DNA of 64,000 nt, taken from positions 1,077,001 through 1,141,000 of the forward strand of contig NC_008209.1 of assembly GCF_000014045.1 (NCBI RefSeq), given 5' to 3'. The position numbers and the translations under genes are program-made. This document shows positions 52,920-63,069 of this stretch, one piece after another (the first letter of the stretch is position 1; each line of letters begins with the position of its first letter). Source of the stretch: Roseobacter denitrificans OCh 114. Lineage in GTDB: Bacteria > Pseudomonadota > Alphaproteobacteria > Rhodobacterales > Rhodobacteraceae. A model generated the notes under the pieces. It was not told the DNA's origin and did not search any database. It saw nothing but the letters and a program-made list of their open reading frames with translations.

Positions 52920-55334
52920 TTAAAACTCCTCCCAACCTGTTGTGCCAGTCGCTTTCATCGCGCCATTTTCATCCTTTATCTTTTGGCCTCGATGTACTTC
53001 TTGTGTATCGCCGGGCGCTGCTTTTGGCTCGATAGGACGTACTGCATCAAGATCGATCCCGTGGAATTGGCCCAATGTATTGGCGAGTTCGCTCGCCTCT
53101 TGGCTGAGCGATACGCTGGACGCTGTCATCTCCTCAAGAGCGGCGGCGTTTGTTTGTGTGGTGGTGTCGATAGAACGCACGGCAGAGTTTACTTCATCAA
53201 TGCCAACGGCCTGTTCTTCCACGGCAGATGCGATGGCTGAGATTTGGTCCGACGCGACTTCCACATCGGCAATAATGCCTTCGAGCGCCTGTCTCGACCG
53301 TGCAACCTTTTCAACGCCCACTTCGACGCTTCGGTTGTTCTTTTCTATGACTTGCCCGATTTCCTGGACCGCTTCTTGAGAACGTTGTGCAAGCCCGCGC
53401 ACTTCTGATGCAACAACTGAGAACCCGCGCCCGGCCTCGCCCGCGCGTGCGGCCTCCACACCGGCATTCAATGCAAGAAGGTTGATTTGGAATGCGATAT
53501 CCTCAATCACCTTCACCACGTTGTTGATCTGCGCGGATGCTTCCGTCATCTCATTGATCGAAGCTTCTGTATCGTTGGAGATATGGCGTGATTTGTCAGC
53601 GCTTTCACGTACTTTTTTCGTAGCGTCGTTTGCAGCTTTTGCGTTGTTCACGACTTGGCGAACGCTCGCTGAAATTTCCTCAATCGCGGCTGAAGTCTCT
53701 TCCACGGCGGCTGCATTGTCCTCTGCGCGTTTCGCCATACCCAATGCCGAATCCTCCAGTTCAGAAGATGTTGCCGACACGGTCTGCCCACTCTGCATGA
53801 TGCGCGCCATCGTTGCCGACAGCGTTGTCAAAGCGGTGTTGAAATCGTCCTTCATCTGCAAAAATGCACCTTCGCGCTTGCCTTCGATCCGGATGCCCAG
53901 ATTACCTTTGGATAGCTCATCAATGCTCCGCACGACGTCCGCGATGTTGGTTTCCGTAACCTCCAGCAACCGGTTTATAACACCTGCCAAAGCCACGAGT
54001 CCCGCATCCTCCATTGAGTCCGACATGCGGTTGGAGAAGTTACCTGACGCAGCTTCGCCCAGCACGCGTTCCATATCCTTCTGAAAGTTCTCAAGCGTTT
54101 TCATGCGCTGCAGCTCCGCTTGGCGTTCGCGCTCTTCTGCGGCACGGCGTTCTGCTTCTACTTTCGCTTCACGCGCCTGTTCAGCCACTTCGCGTTCACG
54201 CTCTAGCCGTTCGTTCTCCTTGACTTCGAGATCGAGGTCGCGTGCTTTGCGCGCGTTTTCGAGGAATACAACCATGGCATTTGTCATCTTGCCAATCTCA
54301 TGCTTTTCAGTACTGCGTTGGATATCAACGTCAAGGTTGCCATCGGCAAGCTCACCCATGTCTTCGGTGATCTTGGTCAGGCGGCGCGAAATAATACGCC
54401 CCGTAAAGAAAGCCAGCAGAGCGCCAATGACTGTACCGCCCGAAACCATGGCTATTACGGCTAGAATGGCGCTTTCTGCCCGAGCCGAACTCGCGGCGCC
54501 CAACACTTTTTGACGCGCTGACAAATCACTCACGACAGCGGCAAGTTTGTCCAGTGCGATTGGCCCGATCTCATCCATCCGCGTAAATTTAGCGTTTCGC
54601 GTCTGAATGATTTCCGTGACATTCGCAGAAGCGGCTTCGAATTGATCGAGGTCGGTAAGCGTTTGCTTTGCCAATTCTCGACGGTTGGCATTGCGGAGTG
54701 TGAAGAGCAAACGGTTCACGCCCGCGCGTGCATTCTCGGTCTCCAGACTTGCGCGTTCTGCGTCATCGGGGTTGTTATAGACAAGGAAACGCTCGAGATA
54801 GAGGCGCGCCAGCATCAGGTTGGTCGAGGCCAAACCCGCCAGCGAGCTTGCCTCGGTGTCGCGGTCTTCGAGTGCGACCGACATGACTTCGGACAGTTGT
54901 TGGCGTGCTTTGCTTCCAATGGCGCTTGTTTGTGCGACCAATGCATCGCGCTCCTGTTGCAGTTCTACGGCATCTTTCATCAGCGCTTCGTATTCGGTGA
55001 GCAAGTCTGGAATTGGAATGATTTGATCCTGAACCATGGACCCAGAAAGGCGCTCGTAGAGCTCGGCTTGCTGGTCCATGATGGACGCAACATGCCCTGA
55101 CAAATCAGTCAGGTTTTCGGGGTTTTTGTCTGATCTGAACCGATAGGCGGATATGCGTGTTTTGAAGAGGTCCTCTTCCATATGTGTTGCCAAGACTTCG
55201 GATGTTGCGATCTGGCGATAGTCCTTAAGCGTCTTCGCGAGGCTGTTGGTTTGAAAAATCGCGAAACCGCCAACCAACATGATGAGCGCAATCATCGCCC
55301 CCATTCCAACGTAGATGCGCATGACGAGAGACAT
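52920..55334 (-). CDS. Methyl-accepting chemotaxis protein with C-terminal CheR/CheB tether
   Basis: An 804-residue chemoreceptor. Membrane segments at about 7-28 and 285-312 flank a large periplasmic helical sensor of about 255 residues (helical bimodular type). A HAMP domain ([21 protein letters not shown]) is followed by a charged coiled coil ([22 protein letters not shown]) and a second HAMP-like segment ([17 protein letters not shown]). The signalling tip [36 protein letters not shown] is intact. The last five residues, GWEEF, match the xWxxF pentapeptide that recruits CheR and CheB. Ligand unknown. No che genes are nearby. Confidence 0.95.
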   Translation of the reverse strand: MSLVMRIYVGMGAMIALIMLVGGFAIFQTNSLAKTLKDYRQIATSEVLATHMEEDLFKTRISAYRFRSDKNPENLTDLSGHVASIMDQQAELYERLSGSMVQDQIIPIPDLLTEYEALMKDAVELQQERDALVAQTSAIGSKARQQLSEVMSVALEDRDTEASSLAGLASTNLMLARLYLERFLVYNNPDDAERASLETENARAGVNRLLFTLRNANRRELAKQTLTDLDQFEAASANVTEIIQTRNAKFTRMDEIGPIALDKLAAVVSDLSARQKVLGAASSARAESAILAVIAMVSGGTVIGALLAFFTGRIISRRLTKITEDMGELADGNLDVDIQRSTEKHEIGKMTNAMVVFLENARKARDLDLEVKENERLEREREVAEQAREAKVEAERRAAEERERQAELQRMKTLENFQKDMERVLGEAASGNFSNRMSDSMEDAGLVALAGVINRLLEVTETNIADVVRSIDELSKGNLGIRIEGKREGAFLQMKDDFNTALTTLSATMARIMQSGQTVSATSSELEDSALGMAKRAEDNAAAVEETSAAIEEISASVRQVVNNAKAANDATKKVRESADKSRHISNDTEASINEMTEASAQINNVVKVIEDIAFQINLLALNAGVEAARAGEAGRGFSVVASEVRGLAQRSQEAVQEIGQVIEKNNRSVEVGVEKVARSRQALEGIIADVEVASDQISAIASAVEEQAVGIDEVNSAVRSIDTTTQTNAAALEEMTASSVSLSQEASELANTLGQFHGIDLDAVRPIEPKAAPGDTQEVHRGQKIKDENGAMKATGTTGWEEF

Positions 55335-55530
55335 AGTCGACTTCCTGATTACTGATACTTGCGCTGTCCTATAGCGAGAGTGTTTCCAAACACTTTACGC
55401 AGGAAGACGGCGCGCAAAGATCGGATCCTGTTGCGATTTCGGCGTCGTCTGCGAGACGGTCGCAGAACTGCAAAAATCCGTGTCCAGTCAAATGCCGGGA
55501 AGGTCGTTCTTTTCCATGCCGCTGGTCCGG

Positions 55531-56445
55531 CTATTTCACTTCAAAATTTGAAATCGCAGCCATCATTGTTTGTCTCAGCCACTTGTGGCGTGAACTGTCC
55601 AAGGTGCGACGATGCCAAACCAGATCATAGGTTACGGGTGGCAGCGGAAACGGGGGCGTTACATAGGCAAATCCCTTGAACGCCGTTGCTCTGAGGCGCT
55701 TTGGCAACGTGGCAACCAAATCCGTACCCGAGGCAAGCTTTGCAAGGGCATAGGAGTTCGCCGCTGCCAGATGGATTTCGCGTGTCTGCCCCGCATTTTC
55801 CAATGCTGCATCGACAATGCTTTTGGTGGCGCCGCCAAAGTCGAGCACCGCATGCCGCGCCTTGCCATATGCCTCAACAGTATCTGGTGCGTTGCGTTGT
55901 TCACAGTCAAAATAGCAAACGAAATCATCCTTGTAATATTGATCTATCGCCAGCTCCAAAGGGTAGGGACCTATCGAGGCGGTGATCGCGACATCCGCGA
56001 GCCCGTTTGCCAATACGCTCAATGCGTTGGTGCGCGCACCAAGGTCGGTAAAACGGATCGTGACGTCCGGTGCTGCCTGTCTGATCGCCTGTTTTACGGG
56101 GATCAGCACCGGCAATAGTTCGGTCACGTTGGTGGTTATTGTCAGAGTTGTCGTATCCTGCCGCGGGCAGTACTCGGATTGCATGGCAAGCCCTTCAAGC
56201 TCACTGATGATCCGGCAGACTTTCGGTGCAAGCGCTGCAGCGACATTTGTCGGCGCAATACCCCTGCCAGATTTGACAAAAAGCGGGTCGCCAACGCAGT
56301 GACGAAGCTTTTCGAGACTGTGGCTTATGGTCGATTGGCTGGTGCCCAGAGCGCAGGCTGCTTTGGTCACTGATTTTTCTTGGAAAACGGTCAGGAAGAC
56401 CTTCAAAAGCTTACCGTCAATTGACAAAACATCGAAATTTTTCAT
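55531..56445 (-). CDS. LysR-family transcriptional regulator
   Basis: A 304-residue regulator with HTH at about 8-65 (LSIDGKLLKVFLTVFQEKSVTKAACALGTSQSTISHSLEKLRHCVGDPLFVKSGRGIAPT) and a substrate-binding domain at about 95-295. The start MKNFDVLSIDGKLLKVFL and the FV-K-S-G-R-G-I-APT stretch resemble NodD/PcpR/SyrM-type members, which often lack a tightly conserved effector pocket. Isolated; the small ORF at 56539 is divergent and is the nearest possible target. Confidence 0.9.
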   Translation of the reverse strand: MKNFDVLSIDGKLLKVFLTVFQEKSVTKAACALGTSQSTISHSLEKLRHCVGDPLFVKSGRGIAPTNVAAALAPKVCRIISELEGLAMQSEYCPRQDTTTLTITTNVTELLPVLIPVKQAIRQAAPDVTIRFTDLGARTNALSVLANGLADVAITASIGPYPLELAIDQYYKDDFVCYFDCEQRNAPDTVEAYGKARHAVLDFGGATKSIVDAALENAGQTREIHLAAANSYALAKLASGTDLVATLPKRLRATAFKGFAYVTPPFPLPPVTYDLVWHRRTLDSSRHKWLRQTMMAAISNFEVK

Positions 56446-56538
56446 GGATTTTTAAGTTTTTCTAAATTGATCAATCTGTAACTCCAATCATTATTAAATT
56501 AGTGAGGGTTTTTTAAGCATCGCGATAGGGCTTTCTGA

Positions 56539-56766
56539 ATGAAAAACAAAAATGGAGAGCTGTCAGTCGTCCCGCAGGATGCCGAAAAGAGGCTCATCAA
56601 GAACCGTGTAGGCCAATCGCTCGACAGGGATGACATTTACTGGGTGGTGGACGTTATGCGCGATCTCGAACGTTATTCCGAGCGTAAAGGTCATATGAGT
56701 GTTTTCAAGGAATTGAAGGTCGCGCGCCTGCGCGTTGAACTCTGTCTGAAATCGGAAGAAACATAG
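56539..56766 (+). CDS. Hypothetical protein, 75 aa
   Basis: MKNKNGELSVVPQDAEKRLIKNRVGQSLDRDDIYWVVDVMRDLERYSERKGHMSVFKELKVARLRVELCLKSEET: a charged, helical, soluble small protein with no recognised family. It is divergent from the LysR regulator across 93 bp. No Shine-Dalgarno stands out. Coding is supported only by amino-acid composition and position. Confidence 0.5.
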   Translation: MKNKNGELSVVPQDAEKRLIKNRVGQSLDRDDIYWVVDVMRDLERYSERKGHMSVFKELKVARLRVELCLKSEET

Positions 56767-57000
56767 CGCTGTTCGAATTGCCAAGGGCGGTGTCCGTGCT
56801 TTGCGTTGCGCTCCACTCTCGGAATTTCTCGCTCCTGCAAGCAGCGCCGACACAGGAGGGGCGCACTTGTCATTCACATCGTTCTGAAATCGAACGTTTG
56901 CCATGCCCTTATTGCAACTGGTTGTTTTATTAAATGTCGGTCAGAGCTGTTTTGATCCGCGAAAGAAAAGTGGCCGGCGTAGGTCGCGGGCCTTTGGTGC
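56767..57000. other. Intergenic region
   Basis: Nothing recognised beyond the downstream terminator hairpin at 57001. Confidence 0.3.
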
Positions 57001-57042
57001 CCACCACGCGGGCTCTGTGTTGAGCGGCGCGTGGTGGTTTTT
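57001..57042 (+). terminator. Terminator-like hairpin between the small ORF and RTX gene
   Basis: Perfect ten-pair stem CCACCACGCG (57001-57010) with CGCGTGGTGG (57028-57037), loop of 17, followed on the plus strand by TTTTT. It stops transcripts from the left and lies 18 bp beyond the convergent RTX gene's stop. Confidence 0.65.
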
Positions 57043-57059
57043 CAGGTCAAGGGCGTGCT

Positions 57060-60000
57060 TCAGACGATGAAGTCACCCAAGGTGTAATCTGCCGCCGAGG
57101 TGCCCGCACCGTCGTTGATCTGGACGGCGAACTCGATCGTGGCGTCGTTGTCGATGTTCCCGAACAGCAGGGTTGGCCCTCCCGCGTTCTCGACCCAAAG
57201 CGCGCCTGCGCCAAAGGACAGGGCCGATGCGGTCGTCTGCAACCCGAGGAAGGTGAAGGCCTGATTGCCACCGATTGTGGTGTTCGCGTCGATGACGGAG
57301 ACGTCGATCACGTCGCCATTGGCCACGCCGATGCCATCGATGCCGACAATCGTGTCTCTGCTGGCAAGGTTGGAATCCGCCACACTGTTGAACCGGAACG
57401 TGTCGCCCAAGGCCCCGCCGATGAGGATATCCGCGCCCGTGCCGCCCACCAGCGTATCGCGCCCGTTGTTGCCCTCAAGCCGGTCATCACCGATGCCGCC
57501 ATCCAAGAAGTCAAAACCATCACCGCCGAACAAGCGGTCATTGCCGGACTGGCCAAAGAGATCATCGTCCTGCTGGTTGCCCTGCAGGAAGTCATCGCCA
57601 GAACCGCCGAACAACGTGTCCTCATTGGCGCCACCAAACAGCGTGTCATTGCCGTTTTCTCCGTTCAGGAAATCATTGCCGCCGCCGCCGCGCAACTCAT
57701 CCGACCCGTCGCCGCCAAGCAATGTGTCATTGCCGATCTGACCGACAAGGACATCGTTGCCGTCCTCCCCGTCGATGAAATCGTTACCAGCGCTGCCGTC
57801 GAGCAGGTCGTCACCTTCACCGCCGCGCATGGTGTCATTCCCATCACCGCCAAAGGCTTCATCGTTTCCGTCGCCGCCGTTGATGAAATCGACCCCGGCT
57901 TGACCGCGGATAAAGTCATCCCCGCCGCTGCCGTTCAGGATATCGTTGCCTTCATTGCCGACGAGCAGGTCATCCCCTGATCCACCATCGAGGTTGTCGT
58001 CGCCTTCGCGTCCGAAGAGGCGGTCCTCATTGGCGTCACCACGCAGGATGTCGTTGCCCAATCCGCCGTTCAGAACGTCATTGCCGCCGCCCCCACGCAG
58101 GGTGTCGCTGCCCTCAAGCCCGAGAATCCGGTCGTTGCCGTCGCCCCCTTCCATGATGTTGACGCCGCTTGTGCCGAACAGTTCATCACTGCCACTGCCG
58201 GAAATGATATTCTCGAAGTTGGTGAAGACCTCGCCTGCGAAATTTGTCAGACCGGTTGCGAGGTTGACGACATAGGAACCGCTGAAACTCGTGGTGTTCA
58301 GCGTGTCGATCCCGTTGCCGCCATCCAGCGTTTCGGGCAGGCCAAGACCCGAAAAGATCAGATCATTGCCGGCGCCGCCAAAGATCGTATCCGTCCCCGA
58401 GGAGGTGGCTGTATCATCGCCATCGCCCAGAAAGATCGTATCGGACCCTGTACTGGACTCTACCGTGTCGTTGCCCGCGCCAGTGTTGATCGTGTCATTG
58501 CCACTGCCGCCGTTGACCGTGTCATCACCGCTGCCAGTGTTGATCGTGTCATTGCCCGATCCGGCATTTACCGTGTCGTTTCCGTTTCCAGTGGTAATGA
58601 CATTCGCACCGGCCGTCCCGGTGATCGTGGTATTCCCGTTGCCGGTCACGACATTCTCGAAGTTCACAAACGACTCTGGCGCAAAGTTGGTCACGCCTGT
58701 GACGAGGTTGATTTCATAGGTGCCATTGAACAGCGTGGTGTTCAGCGTATCGATGCCCGCACCGCCGTCGAGTGTTTCAAAGGCGGTGTTGCTGGCAAAG
58801 ATGATATCATTGCCGCCGCCGCCAAAGTATTCGCCACCGCCGGAAGAGGCATTGATGATGTCATCTCCACCCTGTCCGAACACCGTTTTTGAACCCACCC
58901 CTGCAAGCACGGTCGAGCCGCCAATGCCGGTCGTGATCACGTCAGAATCCAGCACATGCGCACGGGACCCGTCGTAGTCGTCCGGGTCGATCACGGATGG
59001 GCGCGGATCCCAGATAGAGGCAAAGATTTCACCGCCCTGCGCCAGCCAGCTAAACAGGATGCGACCGTCACCCGTGGTGCCGATGTCGATCTGCGTGGTG
59101 CCTGTGTTTTCAACCGTGAAGGTGGTGCCGTCCGTGGTGCCGTCCGCTTCGTATCGGCGGGCGAACAGGTTGCCGGTTGTATCGTCGTCCCACGCTACAA
59201 CGAAACCGCCATCGGCGAGGCCGACCACGACGGGCTCGTTTTGAATGTTCGGCCCTGAGGCAACGGCAAGGGGCCCAACTTGAAGAGAGCCTGCGTTGTC
59301 GAAGGTGCGGAACAGAATGTCATTGTTCAACGTGTAGACAGCGACAAATCCACCGCCTTCAAGCGCGGAAATGTTGACTTCGGCCCCTTCATTCGCAAGG
59401 AACCGCGCGTTTACGCCGACCTGCGCCCCGGTCTGGTCGCGGATGACAAATTCAAGACTGGTCGTACTGCCGTCTTCTTCAAGGTACGCTGTCACGAAGT
59501 TGCCGTTGCTCAGAACTGTCACGTCACCGAGACGGTCAAAATCAATGCTGTTTTGCGCTGATCCGAATTCAGCTGAGAGCACGCCCGCCTGGTCGATGAT
59601 CTTTGCGTTGATATTGGTGTTTGTGCCGACATCATCGTCATAGGCGACATAGATGTCGTCGTTGGATGCAATCAGGTTGGCTGCAATTTGCGGGTTGCGC
59701 AGAAAGTCTGCTGCGACATTTTCAGTGTCGATTTCGAATGCGTTGCCGGTACCCGTCTGGGGCGTGCCATCAAAATCGAACCGCTCGTAATACACGGATG
59801 TCAGAGTTGTCACGCTGATCGAATCATCAATGTACGCCATGGCAAAGCCATCGTGGGTCGCAACCAGGTCGAAATCCAGTTCATCATCGAAATTCCGGTC
59901 CGAGTTGAGCCGGAACGAGTCGCGCACGACATTGCCTTCGGCGTCATAGACCTTGGCCACAATGTCTGTGCCGCGCTCAGTCGCGATAGCGCCTGCGGGG

Positions 60001-60149
60001 ATGGTGGTTTGCCCGGCAGCGTTTTCCTGCCACGCAACAACGAAATGTCCGTTATTCAATCCAATGATTTTCGGAAGGGTTTGACTGCCACCCGCGGCAA
60101 GGCCAGTGTTCACCTGAAATGCATCGAGCCATACTGTTGGAGTCGCCAT
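57060..60149 (-). CDS. Large secreted calcium-binding RTX repeat protein
   Basis: A 1029-residue acidic protein. Residues about 1-400 hold beta-propeller-like repeats with phrases such as NGHFVVAWQE, HDGFAMAYID, NGNFVTAYLEEDGS, GGGFVAVYT and DGGFVVAWDDD. From about 420 to 920 there are RTX nonapeptides GGxGxDxxx (GSGNDTINTGSGDDTV, GGDGNDRILG, LLDGSAGNDFIDGEDGNDVLVG), about 30 copies in three blocks. The C-terminal 120 residues (TFRFNSVADSN, AFTFLG, GALWVENAGGPTLLFGNI) match the serralysin-type C-terminal region used for type I export. No signal peptide, as expected. The propeller repeats suggest a lectin- or enzyme-like head; its substrate is unknown. The nearest type I secretion genes are at the window's left end. 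Confidence 0.9.
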   Translation of the reverse strand: MATPTVWLDAFQVNTGLAAGGSQTLPKIIGLNNGHFVVAWQENAAGQTTIPAGAIATERGTDIVAKVYDAEGNVVRDSFRLNSDRNFDDELDFDLVATHDGFAMAYIDDSISVTTLTSVYYERFDFDGTPQTGTGNAFEIDTENVAADFLRNPQIAANLIASNDDIYVAYDDDVGTNTNINAKIIDQAGVLSAEFGSAQNSIDFDRLGDVTVLSNGNFVTAYLEEDGSTTSLEFVIRDQTGAQVGVNARFLANEGAEVNISALEGGGFVAVYTLNNDILFRTFDNAGSLQVGPLAVASGPNIQNEPVVVGLADGGFVVAWDDDTTGNLFARRYEADGTTDGTTFTVENTGTTQIDIGTTGDGRILFSWLAQGGEIFASIWDPRPSVIDPDDYDGSRAHVLDSDVITTGIGGSTVLAGVGSKTVFGQGGDDIINASSGGGEYFGGGGNDIIFASNTAFETLDGGAGIDTLNTTLFNGTYEINLVTGVTNFAPESFVNFENVVTGNGNTTITGTAGANVITTGNGNDTVNAGSGNDTINTGSGDDTVNGGSGNDTINTGAGNDTVESSTGSDTIFLGDGDDTATSSGTDTIFGGAGNDLIFSGLGLPETLDGGNGIDTLNTTSFSGSYVVNLATGLTNFAGEVFTNFENIISGSGSDELFGTSGVNIMEGGDGNDRILGLEGSDTLRGGGGNDVLNGGLGNDILRGDANEDRLFGREGDDNLDGGSGDDLLVGNEGNDILNGSGGDDFIRGQAGVDFINGGDGNDEAFGGDGNDTMRGGEGDDLLDGSAGNDFIDGEDGNDVLVGQIGNDTLLGGDGSDELRGGGGNDFLNGENGNDTLFGGANEDTLFGGSGDDFLQGNQQDDDLFGQSGNDRLFGGDGFDFLDGGIGDDRLEGNNGRDTLVGGTGADILIGGALGDTFRFNSVADSNLASRDTIVGIDGIGVANGDVIDVSVIDANTTIGGNQAFTFLGLQTTASALSFGAGALWVENAGGPTLLFGNIDNDATIEFAVQINDGAGTSAADYTLGDFIV

Positions 60150-60609
60150 GATTTTAATCCTTTTTTAACCAATACTAAATGCCAATAGTGTGAGCGTATT
60201 GTACCGAGTCGGTCAACAATCACTTTGTGTTAAGCAAAAACTGGCTCAGTCACCCACCGACATCGCCCCGCTGCATGAGGCAGTGCAAGAGAGGGTGGTG
60301 CAAGGGTAGGATGGTATGAAAGATTTTATTTAACAATGACTTGCGCTAAAGCTGTGGCCTGCCTCGAGCCATCCGCTATGTTGTGAAAAACGCACATCTT
60401 GATCGTTCGAAAAGGGTTCATCTTGCGCTGAGAAGTCTGGTTTCGTGACCGTGCGGCGCGGCAAAATAATACATTTGCTTCCGCTTCGACGCATAAGGAA
60501 AGGCCATGCCATGACCTTGTCAGCCGTGACTGCGATGGTGCCACAATCGGCGTTTTTGAGGCCCGATAGGGTGAAAAACAGGGCGCGACGGACCCCATGC
60601 GCACGGGCT
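60150..60609. other. Intergenic region upstream of the RTX gene
   Basis: About 460 bp with no credible coding frame. It should hold the promoter of the minus-strand RTX gene and the end of the Rieske operon. No distinct operator was recognised. Confidence 0.35.
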
Positions 60610-60876
60610 TCAATCGTCCCGATGCGGGAGCCTGTCATAGATCTTCTGCGCTATGCTCAATACGGCGAAAAAACCGATGGCCCAGATGAGCAACTCGTAA
60701 GGAGCGGCATCCGTACCCCGCAGCCAGCGCGCGAGCAATCCGCCTTGCGGGCGCAACCCTTCTATGCCGAACAGACCCTGGCGCGGCCATAGGTTCAGAT
60801 ACCAAAAGCGCGACACATAAAAGAAGATCAGTGTAATCGACGCAATCAAGGCCAGTGTGATCCAGCGGCGCATCAT
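60610..60876 (-). CDS. Small membrane protein of the Rieske operon
   Basis: An 88-residue protein with two membrane helices (WITLALIASITLIFFYVSRFWYL and ELLIWAIGFFAVLSIAQKIYD). The ATG overlaps the upstream gene stop by four bases. No family recognised. It belongs to a four-gene overlapping operon with a Rieske/ferric-reductase-like protein, so it probably serves that membrane complex. Confidence 0.75.
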   Translation of the reverse strand: MMRRWITLALIASITLIFFYVSRFWYLNLWPRQGLFGIEGLRPQGGLLARWLRGTDAAPYELLIWAIGFFAVLSIAQKIYDRLPHRDD

Positions 60877-61637
60877 TCCAGAACCGCCAGCGTGTCAGGG
60901 TCCAGCATCAGAACAAGCAAGTCGCCGCGCCGTTCAATCTCGCCTTCGAGGGTCACATATTGTGCGATGTAGTCATAGGTTTCCGGTGGCAATTCGGTGC
61001 CGTCCGGCCCCGTGATCAACAGGAATTCGTCTCCATCCACCGGCTGGGAGGATACGAACACCGGCGGCACGCCGCCCAACAGGCACAGGTTGGCGCAGGC
61101 CTTATGGGCCAGCCCGGTCCCGGGCCGCATTGCACCGGCGAGGCATTTGCCATCGCAGATTTCACCTGCCAGCTTCCAACGCCCAAGTGGTTCGACGCTT
61201 TGCACGGGCGCTTCGCCCTCAACGGCTGAAATACCCTGCCGTCCCCCGCGCACCTGCATCATGTACAGATCGCCGCGTTCCAGAATGACGCCGGAGACCT
61301 TTGCCAGTTGCCCCTCCAGCGGGGCCGCGCGATCCTGCACGCCGATTTTCCCACCTGCCGAAAGCATCAACGTATCGCCGGGGCTTATCCTGTCATTGCC
61401 TTCGGTCACACGCAGCACCGGATAGGGAGTCATTTCCATCACGCCGGTCACTGTCTGGCGACCGTAATCGAACCGAAACGCCCCCGGGCCGGGATCATCC
61501 TGCGCTGTTCCCAGTGCAAACCCCAGCCCGGCCAGCCCGGATATGAAAAACACGCAGATGCCGAGAAGTAGCGCGCGCAACCCCTTTGGGGTCGGCAGGT
61601 ATCCCACGAAAAACGGTGTGTTTTTATCGTCCATCAC
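60873..61637 (-). CDS. Membrane-anchored periplasmic protein of the Rieske operon
   Basis: A 254-residue protein with one N-terminal membrane segment (LLLGICVFFISGLAGLGFALG) and a large beta-rich periplasmic part with DTLMLSAGGKIGVQDRA and GVILERGDLYMMQVRGGRQG. Cysteines in GEICDGKCLAG and KACANLCLLGG could bind a metal or form disulfides. No family recognised. It overlaps both neighbours by four bases, so it is part of the same complex or pathway. Confidence 0.78.
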   Translation of the reverse strand: MMDDKNTPFFVGYLPTPKGLRALLLGICVFFISGLAGLGFALGTAQDDPGPGAFRFDYGRQTVTGVMEMTPYPVLRVTEGNDRISPGDTLMLSAGGKIGVQDRAAPLEGQLAKVSGVILERGDLYMMQVRGGRQGISAVEGEAPVQSVEPLGRWKLAGEICDGKCLAGAMRPGTGLAHKACANLCLLGGVPPVFVSSQPVDGDEFLLITGPDGTELPPETYDYIAQYVTLEGEIERRGDLLVLMLDPDTLAVLE

Positions 61638-62695
61638 AGACCTTTCACAAGATCGCGGACCTCAATGGGTTCCACATAGGTGCCGGGCGGGTTCGCCTTG
61701 GGGTCAACCAGAACCCGATCTCCATCGAGCCTCAGGTTATACGTCGGCACCACTTCGGTGAAGGGTGCAGGGGAGCGACCGGAGGTGACATCATATTGAA
61801 ACCCGTGCCAGGGGCAGGTTACGAGGCAGTCGATCACGCGACCTTCGCCCAAGGGTCCGTTTTGATGGGCGCAAGCATTGGAAATTGCACTGAGCTTGCC
61901 TTGCGTGAGGTAAACAGCCACGCGTTCTCCGTTTGCGAGCAGTTTGATCTTGGCAAAGCCGTCGGTCATTTCGGACGTCCTGCACACATCCACCCAGTCT
62001 GTTTGGCGCGTCTCTTCGGTCTTTTCCTGCCGCCTCTCAGACAGTGCAGCAAGCAAGTGCAATCCACCAACAGCGCCCGCGCCGCCGATAAAGATCACTG
62101 TGAAGGTATGATTTTGCTGATCCTGCAAAATGCCAAGGCTGACATGCGCCACAACAGCAAGGTAAGCCGGATAGATGAGGTAGTGCAGCCTTTTCCAAAC
62201 CGGCGGGCTGAGGAACTTCAGCCAGAAGTCATGGCTGGTCGCAGCAAGGATAATCAGCACCAATAACGCGAAAACCCCGAATATCTCGAACGGAAAGCCA
62301 GCGAGCTGACCGTAGGACGTGTTTGCAAAGAGGACCGCTTCGTATTTGTTTGACCTTGAGAAGGCGAAATACCAGTCGACCACATAGGAGGCATGGGTGA
62401 TTGCAACAAACGTCGTCATCACACCAAAATGACGCCGGTTGTAAAGCAGCGGCAAAAACCGCGGATTGAGCCGGGCAAGCGGGCCAATGCAAAGAATGAC
62501 CGTCAGCATGACAAAGGCACAGGCCCCGAATGCGCGCGCATTGTGAATCTGCGGGTTGACCGCGCGTTCATGGTTCAGCGCGCCGGGTGCGGCATATAGA
62601 AAAACGTAGAGAAACAGCGCGGCCCCCACGAGCATCACCGCGTCATAGATGTATTTGTTGTTGTTCCATTGAACGGGGATGTATTTGACGCTCAT
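61634..62695 (-). CDS. Rieske iron-sulfur protein with ferric-reductase-like membrane domain
   Basis: A 353-residue fusion. The N-terminal half has about six membrane helices with His residues placed as in heme-binding ferric reductase-like/YedZ domains (MTTFVAITHASYVVDWY, WKRLHYLIYPAYLAVVAHVSLG). The C-terminal domain is a Rieske [2Fe-2S] domain with CAHQNGPLGEG and CPWHGFQYD (C-x-H and C-x-x-H). This suggests electron transfer across or along the membrane; the donor and acceptor are unknown. The frame is open to 62809, but ATG at 62695 overlaps the stop of the previous gene (ATGA) and is preferred. Confidence 0.88.
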   Translation of the reverse strand: MSVKYIPVQWNNNKYIYDAVMLVGAALFLYVFLYAAPGALNHERAVNPQIHNARAFGACAFVMLTVILCIGPLARLNPRFLPLLYNRRHFGVMTTFVAITHASYVVDWYFAFSRSNKYEAVLFANTSYGQLAGFPFEIFGVFALLVLIILAATSHDFWLKFLSPPVWKRLHYLIYPAYLAVVAHVSLGILQDQQNHTFTVIFIGGAGAVGGLHLLAALSERRQEKTEETRQTDWVDVCRTSEMTDGFAKIKLLANGERVAVYLTQGKLSAISNACAHQNGPLGEGRVIDCLVTCPWHGFQYDVTSGRSPAPFTEVVPTYNLRLDGDRVLVDPKANPPGTYVEPIEVRDLVKGL

Positions 62696-63069
62696 TGGGC
62701 TGTTTCCGGCGGTGCTGAGAGTTGGATGGGTTCGAAGTCTGTCGGCGCGGTTTGGCGCACGGACAGCCCCGCCAGAATGATCAGGCATATGCCGATCGGC
62801 ATCAGCCAACCAACGGTGAAATGCGCCTTGCGCGGGGGATCGTATCTGTTCTCCCAGCGCTCGGTGCCGGTTTCATAAAGATACCAGCGCCATAAAACCA
62901 ACGGCCAGATGACAAGAACGCCGGGTATCAAAAGGGGGCGGAAGATATAGGCCCCGCGCGCATCAGCGTCGATCCGGTCCAACCCGACGGTCAGGAAAAC
63001 AGCAGCCACGAGTGCGCCAACCATGCCCCAACCTCGCAGGAGCTCCAGTATCAAGCCCGCCTCCGTCAT
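62692..63069 (-). CDS. Membrane protein, first gene of the Rieske operon
   Basis: A 125-residue protein with three likely membrane helices (GMVGALVAAVFLTVGLD, LLIPGVLVIWPLVLWRWYLYE, VGWLMPIGICLIILAGL). No family recognised. It starts the four-gene run and overlaps the Rieske gene by four bases. A cytochrome/electron-transfer subunit role is suggested by its partners only. Confidence 0.78.
   Translation of the reverse strand: MTEAGLILELLRGWGMVGALVAAVFLTVGLDRIDADARGAYIFRPLLIPGVLVIWPLVLWRWYLYETGTERWENRYDPPRKAHFTVGWLMPIGICLIILAGLSVRQTAPTDFEPIQLSAPPETAQ

Noticed and set aside
57060..60149. CRISPR or tandem-repeat array in the RTX gene
   Set aside because: The periodicity is coding (27-bp nonapeptide units of RTX repeats), with variable codons and no spacers.
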